Assembly (NCBI RefSeq): GCF_900107535.1
Contig: NZ_FNRA01000008.1
Coordinates: forward strand, 124,001-188,000
From: Pedobacter hartonius
GTDB lineage: Bacteria > Bacteroidota > Bacteroidia > Sphingobacteriales > Sphingobacteriaceae
Direction: 5' to 3'
DNA: 64,000 nucleotides
Of the stretch, positions 45,775 to 54,115 are shown piece after piece. A program made the position numbers and the translations under genes. How positions within the stretch are numbered: the stretch's first letter is position 1; every line of letters begins with the position of its first letter. Under the pieces are notes generated by a model. It searched no databases, was not told the origin of the DNA, and saw only the letters and a program-made list of their open reading frames with translations.

Positions 45775-47871
45775 CTAATAGAACTTCACCCTATTGTCTT
45801 TTATATCACTTTTATCCTGTAATGCCTGGAAAGCTGCACCTAATGACCTTTGAGCAATCCCCTGAAGCATAGTTTCTTTCTGTTTGTAAGTATTACCAAT
45901 CGGAGCCGGGTTAGTGAATCCGTTTACAGTAAACACATAAACCGCGCGTTCGCCATCAACAGGTTTTGATACTTTACCAACCGGTGATCCGAATACACTG
46001 CCGATCAGTTTGTTTTCCTGTGCAGCACCCGGAACGATAGGATTTGCAAACACAATATTCTGTACAGGTGTAACGGTTTTTCCAACTTTCTGCGCTACCT
46101 GGTTTAAATTGCTTGCACCCTGAGCTGCTTTTTCAAGTTTCTCGCTCAGCATTTTAGCTTTAACAGCATTTAATACCATCGGTTCAATATCTTTTTTCAC
46201 TGCTTCCAGCGGTAAGATGCCCTTTGGTTTAATATCAGTCAGGTGAGCCACAACAAACGCATTATCCATCTGGTATACTTCAGTAAGCATATCACCTTTT
46301 TCGGCGCCAAAAGCATCACGGATCAGCTGACGCGGGTTGTCAAGACCGGGCGCATAACCCTGGCTTCCTGTAAGCCTGTCTGCCACGGCAACCGTATAGC
46401 CCAATTTTTTTGCTTCTGCATTGAAATTATCTCCTTTTACAGCGCTTAAGAAGCCTGATGCTTTTTTATAGGCCTGATCTTTGGTCTTGCTGCTTGGCGC
46501 AAGGTTTTTCTCTATATATGCCAGTTTAGCAACTTTAGATGAACCGATCTGATTTTCAATTTTGATCAGGTGAACACCGAATTGTGAACGTACTACTTTA
46601 AGGTCGCCAGTCTGCCCGTTGAATGCGGCAGTCTCAAACTCAGGGACCATCTGTCCCCTTGCAAAAGTACCCAGTTCACCACCTTTATCTTTTGATCCGT
46701 CAACGCTGTACATTTTAGCCAGTGCTGAGAAGCTGCCACCATTCTGAACAAGTGTTTTTAGTGAATCAGCAAATTTCTCTGCTTTATCCACACCGCCCAT
46801 TTTGGTTGCATCCAATAAAATATGGCTGGCTTTAACTGAATCAGGCGACATACGCGTATCAATTACCTTAACCAGTTTATAAGAGTTTCCGGAGAACACC
46901 GGTCCGTAAAAACTGCCTGCCGGTAATGCGAAAACGGCAGAATCAATTTTAGGATCAAGTTTACCTTTTGTGATATAGGCATAAGGAACTTTAACGTCAG
47001 AATTGATTGCAGAGAACAATGAATCGCTTTTTGAAGCTTTGAAGTCTGAGGCCAGTTTTTCTACCTGTATTTTGATTGCAGCCGAATCCTCTTTAGTAGG
47101 ATTTACACTAAATGACACGTATTCAAATGAACGTGTTTCAGCAGGGTTTTCAAACTTCTTTTTATTTTCGTTATAATAATCTGAATAATCAGCATCTGTT
47201 GGTTTAACAGAAGCATCAGGAATGCTTGCATAATCAAGGCTTACATAGTTGAAGTTTGCCAGTTTATTCCTGTTCTGGTATTCATCATTTGCTTCCAGTG
47301 AAGTTACATACACTGAGTTTTTGATCAGGTTCGTATATTTCTGCTGTAAAGCTTGTTTTTCAATTTCAGTCTGCAATAAGTCCCACTGTTGTTTCAGCTG
47401 GGGATTAGTGCTCTGTTGTTTCAGCGAGTTGATTACCGCAGCACGGTCTACCTGGCCTGTTTGAGGGTTACCAAAATACTGTACAATCAGCGGGCTTGGT
47501 TTTTTGCCCTGGATCAGGTCAAACAATTCATCACCTGAAATATCCAGACCAAGGCGTTTGTATTCTTTAGACAATAAAATGGAGGCCAATTCACCGTTCC
47601 ATGCATTATCTACAGCCATAGCCGTCATCTGAGGATTTGCACTGCCACCGTACTGTTGTTTGAACTGCTGCAGATTCTGATCTACCTTAGTACCGAACTC
47701 GTCGATGCTGATCTCTTCACCATCTACAGTTCCGACAACCTTTTGTGATGCCGCCCAGAAAGGCTTACCTACGTTAATTGCATCACCAACTAAAAATGCA
47801 ACAATTGCAAAACCGATGGCTCCTACCAAGATAAAGCCTGCACGATTCCGCAAAAATGTCATTAAACCCAT
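45775..47871 (-). CDS. PpiD/SurA-like periplasmic peptidyl-prolyl isomerase chaperone
   Basis: 698 residues. A single N-terminal membrane anchor (about 12-30; GFILVGAIGFAIVAFLVGDAI), SurA_N-type helices, one parvulin rotamase domain (about 345-445; VKASHILLDATKMGG, GGELGTFARGQMVPEFE, GVHLIKIE) and a long C-terminal helical part with a second, degenerate domain. Known: PpiD-type proteins help fold outer membrane proteins leaving the Sec translocon. A terminator follows. Confidence 0.91.
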   Translation of the reverse strand: MGLMTFLRNRAGFILVGAIGFAIVAFLVGDAINVGKPFWAASQKVVGTVDGEEISIDEFGTKVDQNLQQFKQQYGGSANPQMTAMAVDNAWNGELASILLSKEYKRLGLDISGDELFDLIQGKKPSPLIVQYFGNPQTGQVDRAAVINSLKQQSTNPQLKQQWDLLQTEIEKQALQQKYTNLIKNSVYVTSLEANDEYQNRNKLANFNYVSLDYASIPDASVKPTDADYSDYYNENKKKFENPAETRSFEYVSFSVNPTKEDSAAIKIQVEKLASDFKASKSDSLFSAINSDVKVPYAYITKGKLDPKIDSAVFALPAGSFYGPVFSGNSYKLVKVIDTRMSPDSVKASHILLDATKMGGVDKAEKFADSLKTLVQNGGSFSALAKMYSVDGSKDKGGELGTFARGQMVPEFETAAFNGQTGDLKVVRSQFGVHLIKIENQIGSSKVAKLAYIEKNLAPSSKTKDQAYKKASGFLSAVKGDNFNAEAKKLGYTVAVADRLTGSQGYAPGLDNPRQLIRDAFGAEKGDMLTEVYQMDNAFVVAHLTDIKPKGILPLEAVKKDIEPMVLNAVKAKMLSEKLEKAAQGASNLNQVAQKVGKTVTPVQNIVFANPIVPGAAQENKLIGSVFGSPVGKVSKPVDGERAVYVFTVNGFTNPAPIGNTYKQKETMLQGIAQRSLGAAFQALQDKSDIKDNRVKFY

Positions 47872-47998
47872 AATATCTATTATTTATATTTTTTTTAAGA
47901 GGGCGCAAGATACAACTTTTGGCAAAAAAAGAAAACAATTATATGTATTTGAATAAGTATTTAAAAATTAAGGGAATAACACCCCCGGATCAGCTTCC

Positions 47999-48571
47999 TT
48001 ATGGTGCTAAATCACCCTTCACATACGTCTCCCCTGAGCCTTGTTCAAAATCAACTGAACTGAAATCTTCGGGTGCGCTAAAGTTAACCGCATTTAGTAC
48101 CGTACCGTCAGGCCTGGTCACAATACCACGCGGGGAAAAGAACATTTTTTTACGCTGGTCCCAGGTGAGTTCCTCGGTATTGAAAGTGAGGTCATTTCTT
48201 ACGACAACCACGTTTTTCTTAAAGATGGTGATTTGTTCCGTTTCTTTTCTCAGTGCATACTCAGACGTGATTGTGCCTGTTACGGTTTGAAGAGGATCGA
48301 AGAAGGTGATTTTAACCCCAGCCGGCATTTCCTGGTACTTGCTCCCCGAAGAAGGGTTAACCTGGTCCAGTACCGGTGCAAAGCCTTTAGCTTTTACCAC
48401 TGCTGAATCGCTGAAGACAATCTCCACCTTCAGGGACCTGTCTTTGCTGAGCAAAGACTTTTTTGAGGATATTTCAGCCGCTGTTTTCAGATCATCATCA
48501 TTACATGAGCTTAAAAACAGCGGTATAAGGCATAGTATAACAATCCGGGAAAGTATACCGCCATTGTTCAT
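47999..48571 (-). CDS. lptC: LPS export periplasmic protein LptC
   Basis: 190 residues. Membrane anchor or lipoprotein segment with SSCNDDD (about 5-25), then a beta-jellyroll LptC domain (EEIVFSDSAVVKAKGFAP, ARNDLTFNTEELTWDQRKKMFFS-type features). Bridges the LptBFG transporter to LptA in LPS export. Its ATG overlaps the stop of the outer membrane barrel gene by one base. The CorC/hemolysin-like gene that often follows lptC in relatives is absent here. Confidence 0.83.
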   Translation of the reverse strand: MNNGGILSRIVILCLIPLFLSSCNDDDLKTAAEISSKKSLLSKDRSLKVEIVFSDSAVVKAKGFAPVLDQVNPSSGSKYQEMPAGVKITFFDPLQTVTGTITSEYALRKETEQITIFKKNVVVVRNDLTFNTEELTWDQRKKMFFSPRGIVTRPDGTVLNAVNFSAPEDFSSVDFEQGSGETYVKGDLAP

Positions 48572-49908
48572 TAGTCAAATTTAAATCTCGTAAACCATTT
48601 GTCGTTGATGGTAAAACCCAAATGAAGGTTGACGTAGTTTTCACGCAGATCATCTGTCACCATAGTGCCCCTGCGTCCGATTTCGGCGGTTAAATTCATT
48701 TTGTAAAATGCATTTCTTGAGGAAGCCAGTGGTAAGCCCAGACCAAAGCTGAGTGCCATCTGTTTGACGTCATTATCAGCTAATTTGACATAGGTCTTGT
48801 CATAACTGAAGCCTAAACGGTAATCTACCTTGCTCCAGTAGCTGTTGATTGAAGTAATATCAGGCGTGATCTGTCCACCTATGGATGCTCCCCTGCTGTT
48901 TTGCAGCCCCTGGTTAACACCGTTGATGGTCAGGTTAGACCATTTGCCCATTCTCACATCGGCACCAATCAACCATTTGTTGTTCTTCTGAAGAACGATA
49001 CCAAAATTGTGTACCAGCGGAAGTTTCAAATTAGATTTTCCTCCACCCACTGAATCTATGGTCTCAATCGTTGTTCCGCCCTCCTGGGTACCGTCATATA
49101 CATATTTCGTAGCCAGGAATGTTCTTGTTGAATTGATCGTCGAAGCAGAAGAACCTGAATAACCCAGGGTAATCAGCATTTTTGAACTCAGACGAAAATC
49201 GTACTGCGCGCCATAAGAAAATGCAATTCCGCCTACGCTGTTCTTGTTTTGCAGACGTGTTGCATAACTTGGCTCAACCGCCCCGTCATCCACTCCATCA
49301 TCTGAAAACTGCAGGTCCCTGTTTTCGATCAGGTTACCAAAAAGATATTCGATGTTCGCACCAATCCTGAAATTGTCACCGATGCGGTATCCGTATCCTA
49401 TATAAGATTTAGTCAGGCCGCCTTCACCGGTATATGCGCTGTTCACGTTTTGGGTGGCACCGTTTCCTGTTCCCGAACCGCTGCTGATGGTTCCTGTCTG
49501 AAGAAAGTTGTAACCCAGGTCCGAATAAGGAAGGATACCGAAACTTAACGCAGAATGAGTGGTTACGGGAAACGCAAATGCCGCATGGCTGAGTGTACCA
49601 TTAAAGCTTTTGTCTTTTAAATCACCTTTTGTCAGCGTTGTAAACCCTGCAGATATACCCGCATCAATCGTAGTCAGCGTAATACCTGCATAGGAAGCAG
49701 GATTCTGCATATTGATCGTGTTGTAACCTGTCGGCTTGTTTACTGCAGTAGAGATGCCTCCCATTGCCCTTAGCTGAGGAAGTAAACTTCCCCTGAGGTT
49801 TCCGAGTCCGTATCTGGAATAAGGCGACTGTGTAGTCACCTGAGCGTTAACAGAAATGCTGGCCATCAGCACCAGGACTGCAGTTATATAATTAATCTTT
49901 TTGTACAT
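48571..49908 (-). CDS. Outer membrane beta-barrel protein of unknown function
   Basis: 445 residues from the ATG at 49908; a longer frame starts with TTG at 49920. Signal peptide (about 1-22, ends SVNAQ). Repeated amphipathic strands and a final aromatic FKFD give a barrel reminiscent of FadL/PorV proteins. Between coaX (17-base overlap) and lptC, a position conserved in many Bacteroidota; its job is not established. Confidence 0.78.
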   Translation of the reverse strand: MYKKINYITAVLVLMASISVNAQVTTQSPYSRYGLGNLRGSLLPQLRAMGGISTAVNKPTGYNTINMQNPASYAGITLTTIDAGISAGFTTLTKGDLKDKSFNGTLSHAAFAFPVTTHSALSFGILPYSDLGYNFLQTGTISSGSGTGNGATQNVNSAYTGEGGLTKSYIGYGYRIGDNFRIGANIEYLFGNLIENRDLQFSDDGVDDGAVEPSYATRLQNKNSVGGIAFSYGAQYDFRLSSKMLITLGYSGSSASTINSTRTFLATKYVYDGTQEGGTTIETIDSVGGGKSNLKLPLVHNFGIVLQKNNKWLIGADVRMGKWSNLTINGVNQGLQNSRGASIGGQITPDITSINSYWSKVDYRLGFSYDKTYVKLADNDVKQMALSFGLGLPLASSRNAFYKMNLTAEIGRRGTMVTDDLRENYVNLHLGFTINDKWFTRFKFD

Positions 49909-50647
49909 ATTCAAATGCAATGACTTCGTTTAATCCTTTTAATACCAAATAGGGATCGTGTATAATTTGAGGCGCAAAGATGCTGTTTTTTAATTGTTCC
50001 AGCAAAAATGTAGCGTCACCCCCCGTTATTACTACCTTCAGGCCTTTATTTTTTATATTTTCAAGGGAAATGAACCCTTCAACTTCATTGATCACCCCTT
50101 GTAAAACACCATTTGTGATCGCCGTTTCCGTATCGGTTCCCTGGGGAATATTTTGCAGTTCCTTATCCCATTTCACTAAAGGCAGCTTCCCGGTATAGTG
50201 GTTTAAAGCCTCAAATCTCATATTGATACCCAGACTAATGCTGCCACCAAAATAAACGTTTGCATCGTTCAGCAGATCGTAGGTAATGCAGGTTCCTGCA
50301 TCTATTACCAGGCAATTCTGCTGTGGATACGCATGATGCACCGCTATCACCTTTGCCCATCTGTCCTGACCAAGCGTAGCGGGCGTTTTATACTTATTCT
50401 TTACGCCGGTGTTCAGCCGGGTAGAAAACTGGATATAATTGGTACCGGACTTCAGAACGTCTAAAATACCTGTATCATCCTGTTTCACACTGGAAACAGT
50501 AGAATTCACAATTTTGTATTTATCAATTAATTCTGAGAGGCTATTTTGATCAATATGATCAGCACTTTGAAAAAATACCAGCACTTTATCATCAAAAACA
50601 GCAATCTTACTGTTAGTATTGCCGATATCTATGACCAGGTTATGCAT
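49892..50647 (-). CDS. coaX: Type III pantothenate kinase
   Basis: 251 residues. ASKHA-fold phosphate loop DIGNTNSK (7-14), the DAGTCITYDL block and the TGGDA motif are all intact, the pattern of CoaX. It phosphorylates pantothenate in CoA synthesis. First gene of a run with the barrel protein and lptC; a promoter-like pair of boxes lies upstream. Confidence 0.94.
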   Translation of the reverse strand: MHNLVIDIGNTNSKIAVFDDKVLVFFQSADHIDQNSLSELIDKYKIVNSTVSSVKQDDTGILDVLKSGTNYIQFSTRLNTGVKNKYKTPATLGQDRWAKVIAVHHAYPQQNCLVIDAGTCITYDLLNDANVYFGGSISLGINMRFEALNHYTGKLPLVKWDKELQNIPQGTDTETAITNGVLQGVINEVEGFISLENIKNKGLKVVITGGDATFLLEQLKNSIFAPQIIHDPYLVLKGLNEVIAFEYVQKD

Positions 50648-50685
50648 TTACCAATCCCGGGGTAATAACTCCAAACTTCATGGTA

Positions 50686-50715
50686 CAAAGCTATTAATCT
50701 TTACCAAGTTTCAAG
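50686..50715 (-). promoter_or_regulatory. Candidate coaX promoter
   Basis: Minus strand: CTTG (50712-50715), 18-base spacer and TAGCTTTG (50686-50693), a good fit to the Bacteroidota TTTG/TAnnTTTG layout; start about 35 bases upstream of the coaX ATG. Confidence 0.5.
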
Positions 50716-50736
50716 GCTCCAAATTGTTAAAAAAAG

Positions 50737-51717
50737 TTAAACAAACAAAAAGAACTGTATCGCAAATACCAGAATAAGGAATAAACTTTCGTAAAACCAG
50801 CGTTTTGTTGCATTTGAAAAGTAGTATGCCAGTAAAACTGAACCGGGAGGAACACACAGTAAAAAATGGTATAACTTAAAAGCCGGTTTGGTATAAAAAC
50901 TTAAAATGGCGATCAGGAACATAAAAAATAACATCTGAAAAGCCTTTCTTGTACTGATAAAACTCCTGAAAAAGTTTTCGCGCAGCTGGATCATGGCCAG
51001 CACCATCATCACTGTCACCGGGACCAGCACCAGGTAATCGTTATACTGGATCTTAAATACAGAAGGGAACTTGTTTTTAAGGGGAAGCCAGATATTATAG
51101 AACATTCCCAGATTGTCATTCCAGTAATAAAAAATGGCCAGGAAAAATATAATACTGAGGAACCCGATCAGGCCCGATACCCACTCGCGCCAGCTGAATG
51201 CACGGTATAACAGCAGGCTCAGCCAGATCAGCAGCAGCATCATCACGAAAGGAAAGTAGATCAGTGTGCCCAGTGCAATGAATATACCCACATCAAACAT
51301 GATCATGATCGCATTGGGCGACTTCCCTATTTTCAATAATTTATCCATGATCATGATGAGCAGGAAATTACAGATGAGGGTGGGGCTGAGAATCAGGAAT
51401 GGCTCAAACAGGCTTGCCGAAGTGATATAAAGCAGTGCGGGCAGGAAACTTGGCTTGGCCAGCAGTGCATGGTTATTCACGATCCTGTTGAAGATAAGCG
51501 CCTGGATATAGATCAGGATTCCAGCAATCATCACATTTGACAGGGTGGAAAAATCGTTTCCCATAGGGATCTGGACCAGGAACTTGGTATAAGGTTCCAG
51601 AAATTCAAAATTCAGTCTTTCGGGCGGGTTTGTCAGGATAGCGATCCGCATAAAAAACGTATATGCAAAAAGCAGCAGCAGGTTAACAGGATTTAATGTT
51701 TTGAATTGATTGATCAT
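50737..51717 (-). CDS. DUF6427 family integral membrane protein
   Basis: 326 residues with about nine to ten hydrophobic segments and little else. Matches the Bacteroidota family DUF6427 (function unknown). Last gene of the LpxH-like/glycosyltransferase run (30-base gap). Confidence 0.8.
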   Translation of the reverse strand: MINQFKTLNPVNLLLLFAYTFFMRIAILTNPPERLNFEFLEPYTKFLVQIPMGNDFSTLSNVMIAGILIYIQALIFNRIVNNHALLAKPSFLPALLYITSASLFEPFLILSPTLICNFLLIMIMDKLLKIGKSPNAIMIMFDVGIFIALGTLIYFPFVMMLLLIWLSLLLYRAFSWREWVSGLIGFLSIIFFLAIFYYWNDNLGMFYNIWLPLKNKFPSVFKIQYNDYLVLVPVTVMMVLAMIQLRENFFRSFISTRKAFQMLFFMFLIAILSFYTKPAFKLYHFLLCVPPGSVLLAYYFSNATKRWFYESLFLILVFAIQFFLFV

Positions 51718-51747
51718 GCCGTTTAGTTAAGGGCAAAGTAAAGAAAT

Positions 51748-52734
51748 TTATCTGGCAAACTGCTTTACAACCTTTTCAATCACCTGGGCCGTTTCATCAG
51801 GAAAACTAAACTGGTGTTCCTGCGGATTCGAAACCCAGTTTTTCAATATCGGAACCCAGTTTTTATCATGCCCCCAGATAACAGGCAGCCCCATTTCCTG
51901 TAATGCAAACGCGTTGCACTGCTGCTCGTACTGAAATTTCATGGGCACAACCAGCAATTTTTTCCCGAGGAACAGGGCTTCAGACGGCCCCTCGAAACCT
52001 CCCCCGGTGAACAGGCCCCTGCAACTCGCAAGACTGGCGTTAAACTGTTCATTATTTACCGGCGACACACTTACATTTGCCTCCGAAAAACTGGTCTTTG
52101 TGTGTTTCGAAAAAACCCGCCACTTTACGTCGGGGATCTGTTTCAGGATAGGAAGCAGTATCTGATCATCTATGGCGGGAAGATAAACGGTGTAATGTCC
52201 TGCATCACTGGTCACCAGGTTCCGGATCTCGGAACGGATCACCGGCGTATGGATAAAATCATCATATGCTTTAAAATGAAAACCTACATAATGGGTGGCA
52301 GGGGCATAATATTTCATGACCAGCTGCGCCCAGTTTACGCTTGGCGGTTTTGGTACTCTGGCAGATTGAAAAGATGCCTGGTGGCTCAGCCCCACGCTTT
52401 CTATTCCCCTCAGCTTACAGGCCCAGGCCGTAACGGGTTCAAAGTCGTTTAAAATCAGATTGTAATCTTTGAGCGGCAGCTTGCGCATGTCATTGATAAA
52501 ACGCGGAAGGTTCATAGACTTCCAGGTCTCATAGTGGTTCACACCACCCTTTTTCCCGAAGATAAAACTAAAGCCGTGAAGCTGGAAGGCGATATCCTGT
52601 CTTAACTTCACATCTGCCTGTGTACCACTGATTAACAGGTCTACATCGCCATGCTGCTGCAGTAAAGGTACGATCTCGCGCGCACGACTAATATGACCGT
52701 TTCCTGTACCCTGTATGGCATAAAGTATCTTCAT
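51748..52734 (-). CDS. Glycosyltransferase family protein (MurG-like GT-B fold)
   Basis: 328 residues. GTGNGHISRAREIVPLL at the N-terminus and GGGFEGPSEALFLGKKLL near residue 240 match the nucleotide-sugar binding regions of GT-B enzymes related to MurG. Neighbour of an LpxH-like enzyme, suggesting envelope glycolipid synthesis (inference). Acceptor unknown. Confidence 0.82.
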   Translation of the reverse strand: MKILYAIQGTGNGHISRAREIVPLLQQHGDVDLLISGTQADVKLRQDIAFQLHGFSFIFGKKGGVNHYETWKSMNLPRFINDMRKLPLKDYNLILNDFEPVTAWACKLRGIESVGLSHQASFQSARVPKPPSVNWAQLVMKYYAPATHYVGFHFKAYDDFIHTPVIRSEIRNLVTSDAGHYTVYLPAIDDQILLPILKQIPDVKWRVFSKHTKTSFSEANVSVSPVNNEQFNASLASCRGLFTGGGFEGPSEALFLGKKLLVVPMKFQYEQQCNAFALQEMGLPVIWGHDKNWVPILKNWVSNPQEHQFSFPDETAQVIEKVVKQFAR

Positions 52735-52763
52735 CCTCGCCGAATATCTGTAATTTTTATCCG

Positions 52764-53618
52764 CTAGACAATTTCTAATTTTATCTTTTGGAGTAAAGCA
52801 TTGATATCCAGTTTACTGTGTAAATCTTCACTATCAGAAAGTGCCCCTTCTTCCACTTCATCGGTTTGGAAATCCTTGTTGTCATACTTGAAGATGTTCC
52901 ATTCTTTATTCGCGTATTCCAGTGCGGTAAGGTTCTCTACCCAGTCGCCGCTATTGAGGTAAACCACCGACCCGTCCTCGGTTGCGATGACCCGTTTTTC
53001 AGGCTGGTGTATATGTCCGCAGATCACGTACCCATACCCGTTTTTTGCAGCCAGTTCAGCAGCGGTCTGTTCGAATCCGTTGATAAACTTAACGGCATCC
53101 TTAAACTGGGCTTTAATTTTTTTGGAGAAACTCATTTTTTCCTGTCCGATTAAAGTGAGGCCCCAGTTGACAACGCTGTTGATCAGGATCAGGGAATCGT
53201 AGCCCACGGCGCCAAGTTTGGCAAGCCATTTGGAATGCTGCATGGTCACGTCAAATATATCGCCATGGAAAAACCAGGCCTTTTTGCCGTCTAATTCTAA
53301 AACCAGTTTATTCTGAAGATGGAAGCCACCCATATGCATGTCGGCAAATTTCCGGAGCAGTTCATCATGGTTACCCGTCAGGTAATAGACAGGCACACCT
53401 TCAGCGACAAACTTCATCAGCTTCCGCACCACCTTCATATGCGTTTCCGGCCAGTATCTTTTACTGAATTGCCAGATGTCGATGATGTCGCCGTTCAGGA
53501 TGAGCATTTTGGGTTTGATGCTCTTCAGATACTTGAGCAATTCTTTTGCATGACAGCCATAAGTACCCAAATGAACGTCAGAAATAACAGCGATATCTAC
53601 TTCTCTTTTATACATCAT
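52764..53618 (-). CDS. LpxH-like UDP-2,3-diacylglucosamine diphosphatase/metallophosphoesterase
   Basis: 284 residues. Metallophosphoesterase blocks DVHLGT, NGDIIDIW, GNHDELL and GHIHQPE, plus a helical insertion typical of the LpxH family. LpxH hydrolyses the pyrophosphate of UDP-2,3-diacylglucosamine in lipid A synthesis; a related phosphatase role is also possible. Its double ATG overlaps a 30-codon frame upstream. Confidence 0.86.
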   Translation of the reverse strand: MMYKREVDIAVISDVHLGTYGCHAKELLKYLKSIKPKMLILNGDIIDIWQFSKRYWPETHMKVVRKLMKFVAEGVPVYYLTGNHDELLRKFADMHMGGFHLQNKLVLELDGKKAWFFHGDIFDVTMQHSKWLAKLGAVGYDSLILINSVVNWGLTLIGQEKMSFSKKIKAQFKDAVKFINGFEQTAAELAAKNGYGYVICGHIHQPEKRVIATEDGSVVYLNSGDWVENLTALEYANKEWNIFKYDNKDFQTDEVEEGALSDSEDLHSKLDINALLQKIKLEIV

Positions 53619-53700
53619 CTTCCTCCATGGTCAGTTCATAGGGACTGAAAAAGAATGCCACCAAGACCACCACACCAATCGTAAGAGCTATTTCCTGCAT
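53608..53700 (-). CDS. Possible 30-aa single-pass membrane micropeptide upstream of the LpxH-like gene
   Basis: A frame of 30 codons whose stop overlaps the start of the LpxH-like gene by 11 bases. The peptide has a hydrophobic stretch (IALTIGVVVLVAFFF) and an acidic tail (MEEDDV). GGAAATGAT precedes the ATG. It may be a real small membrane protein or a leader peptide coupling translation of the enzyme; support is only the frame, its composition and the overlap. Confidence 0.4.
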   Translation of the reverse strand: MQEIALTIGVVVLVAFFFSPYELTMEEDDV

Positions 53701-53870
53701 ATCATTTCCAGTTTATTATACAAATATGCAATATGCAGGTTAACAGGGTATTAAGAAACTATTATGATCGGGTTACCAGTGATCTTTATATTTCGATCCT
53801 CAATTCGCCTGAGAAAAAATCACAATTGTATTTATACCTGGTGGCCATTTGCGGGAATAGATCTCTCCCA

Positions 53871-53986
53871 GATAACGCTTCCAACGCTATGTGAAGCATA
53901 TAACTGCGTTGCGACTGCGCTATTTGTGGCGAAAAAGCGCAGTCGCAACGCAGTTATAACCTATTTAAAGCGTTAGAAGCGCTATC
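53871..53986. repeat. Nested inverted repeat (116 bases) in the yfhO/lpxH-like intergenic region
   Basis: Inner arms of 23 perfect pairs (53899-53921 and 53936-53958) with a 14-base loop; a 10x10 internal loop; outer arms of 18 bases (53871-53888 and 53969-53986) matching at 16. The two outer mismatches become G-T wobbles on the minus strand, hinting that the folded molecule is minus-strand RNA or DNA. The rest of 53701-54061 holds no gene. Size and the GTTAGAA/TTCCAAC ends recall attC or REP-type elements, but no integrase or RAYT is present. Confidence 0.7.
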
Positions 53987-54061
53987 TATGAATTAATAAT
54001 ACCTCAAGAACGCTAACAAAAACAAACAGTAGCAAAGCGGGCGGAGTATTTTAACCGATAC

Positions 54062-54092
54062 AAAAAAAGGCTGCTACAATGAAGTAACAGCC
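54062..54092 (-). terminator. Intrinsic terminator after the YfhO-like gene
   Basis: Minus strand: GGCTGTTAC, six-base loop, GTAGCAGCC (one wobble) and seven T residues, 24 bases after the YfhO-like stop. Confidence 0.85.
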
Positions 54093-54115
54093 CCTTAAAA
54101 TAAAGTTAGCGTCAG

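Noticed and set aside
53764-53976. Forward 70-codon open frame over the nested inverted repeat
   Set aside because: It spans both arms of the palindrome, has no plausible ribosome site or domain, and the repeat explains the sequence.
53871-53986. Claim of a true integron attC site
   Set aside because: No integrase or gene-cassette array is visible, the R-box ends do not fully fit RYYYAAC/GTTRRRY, and the 10x10 internal loop is not typical. Kept only as a repeat.
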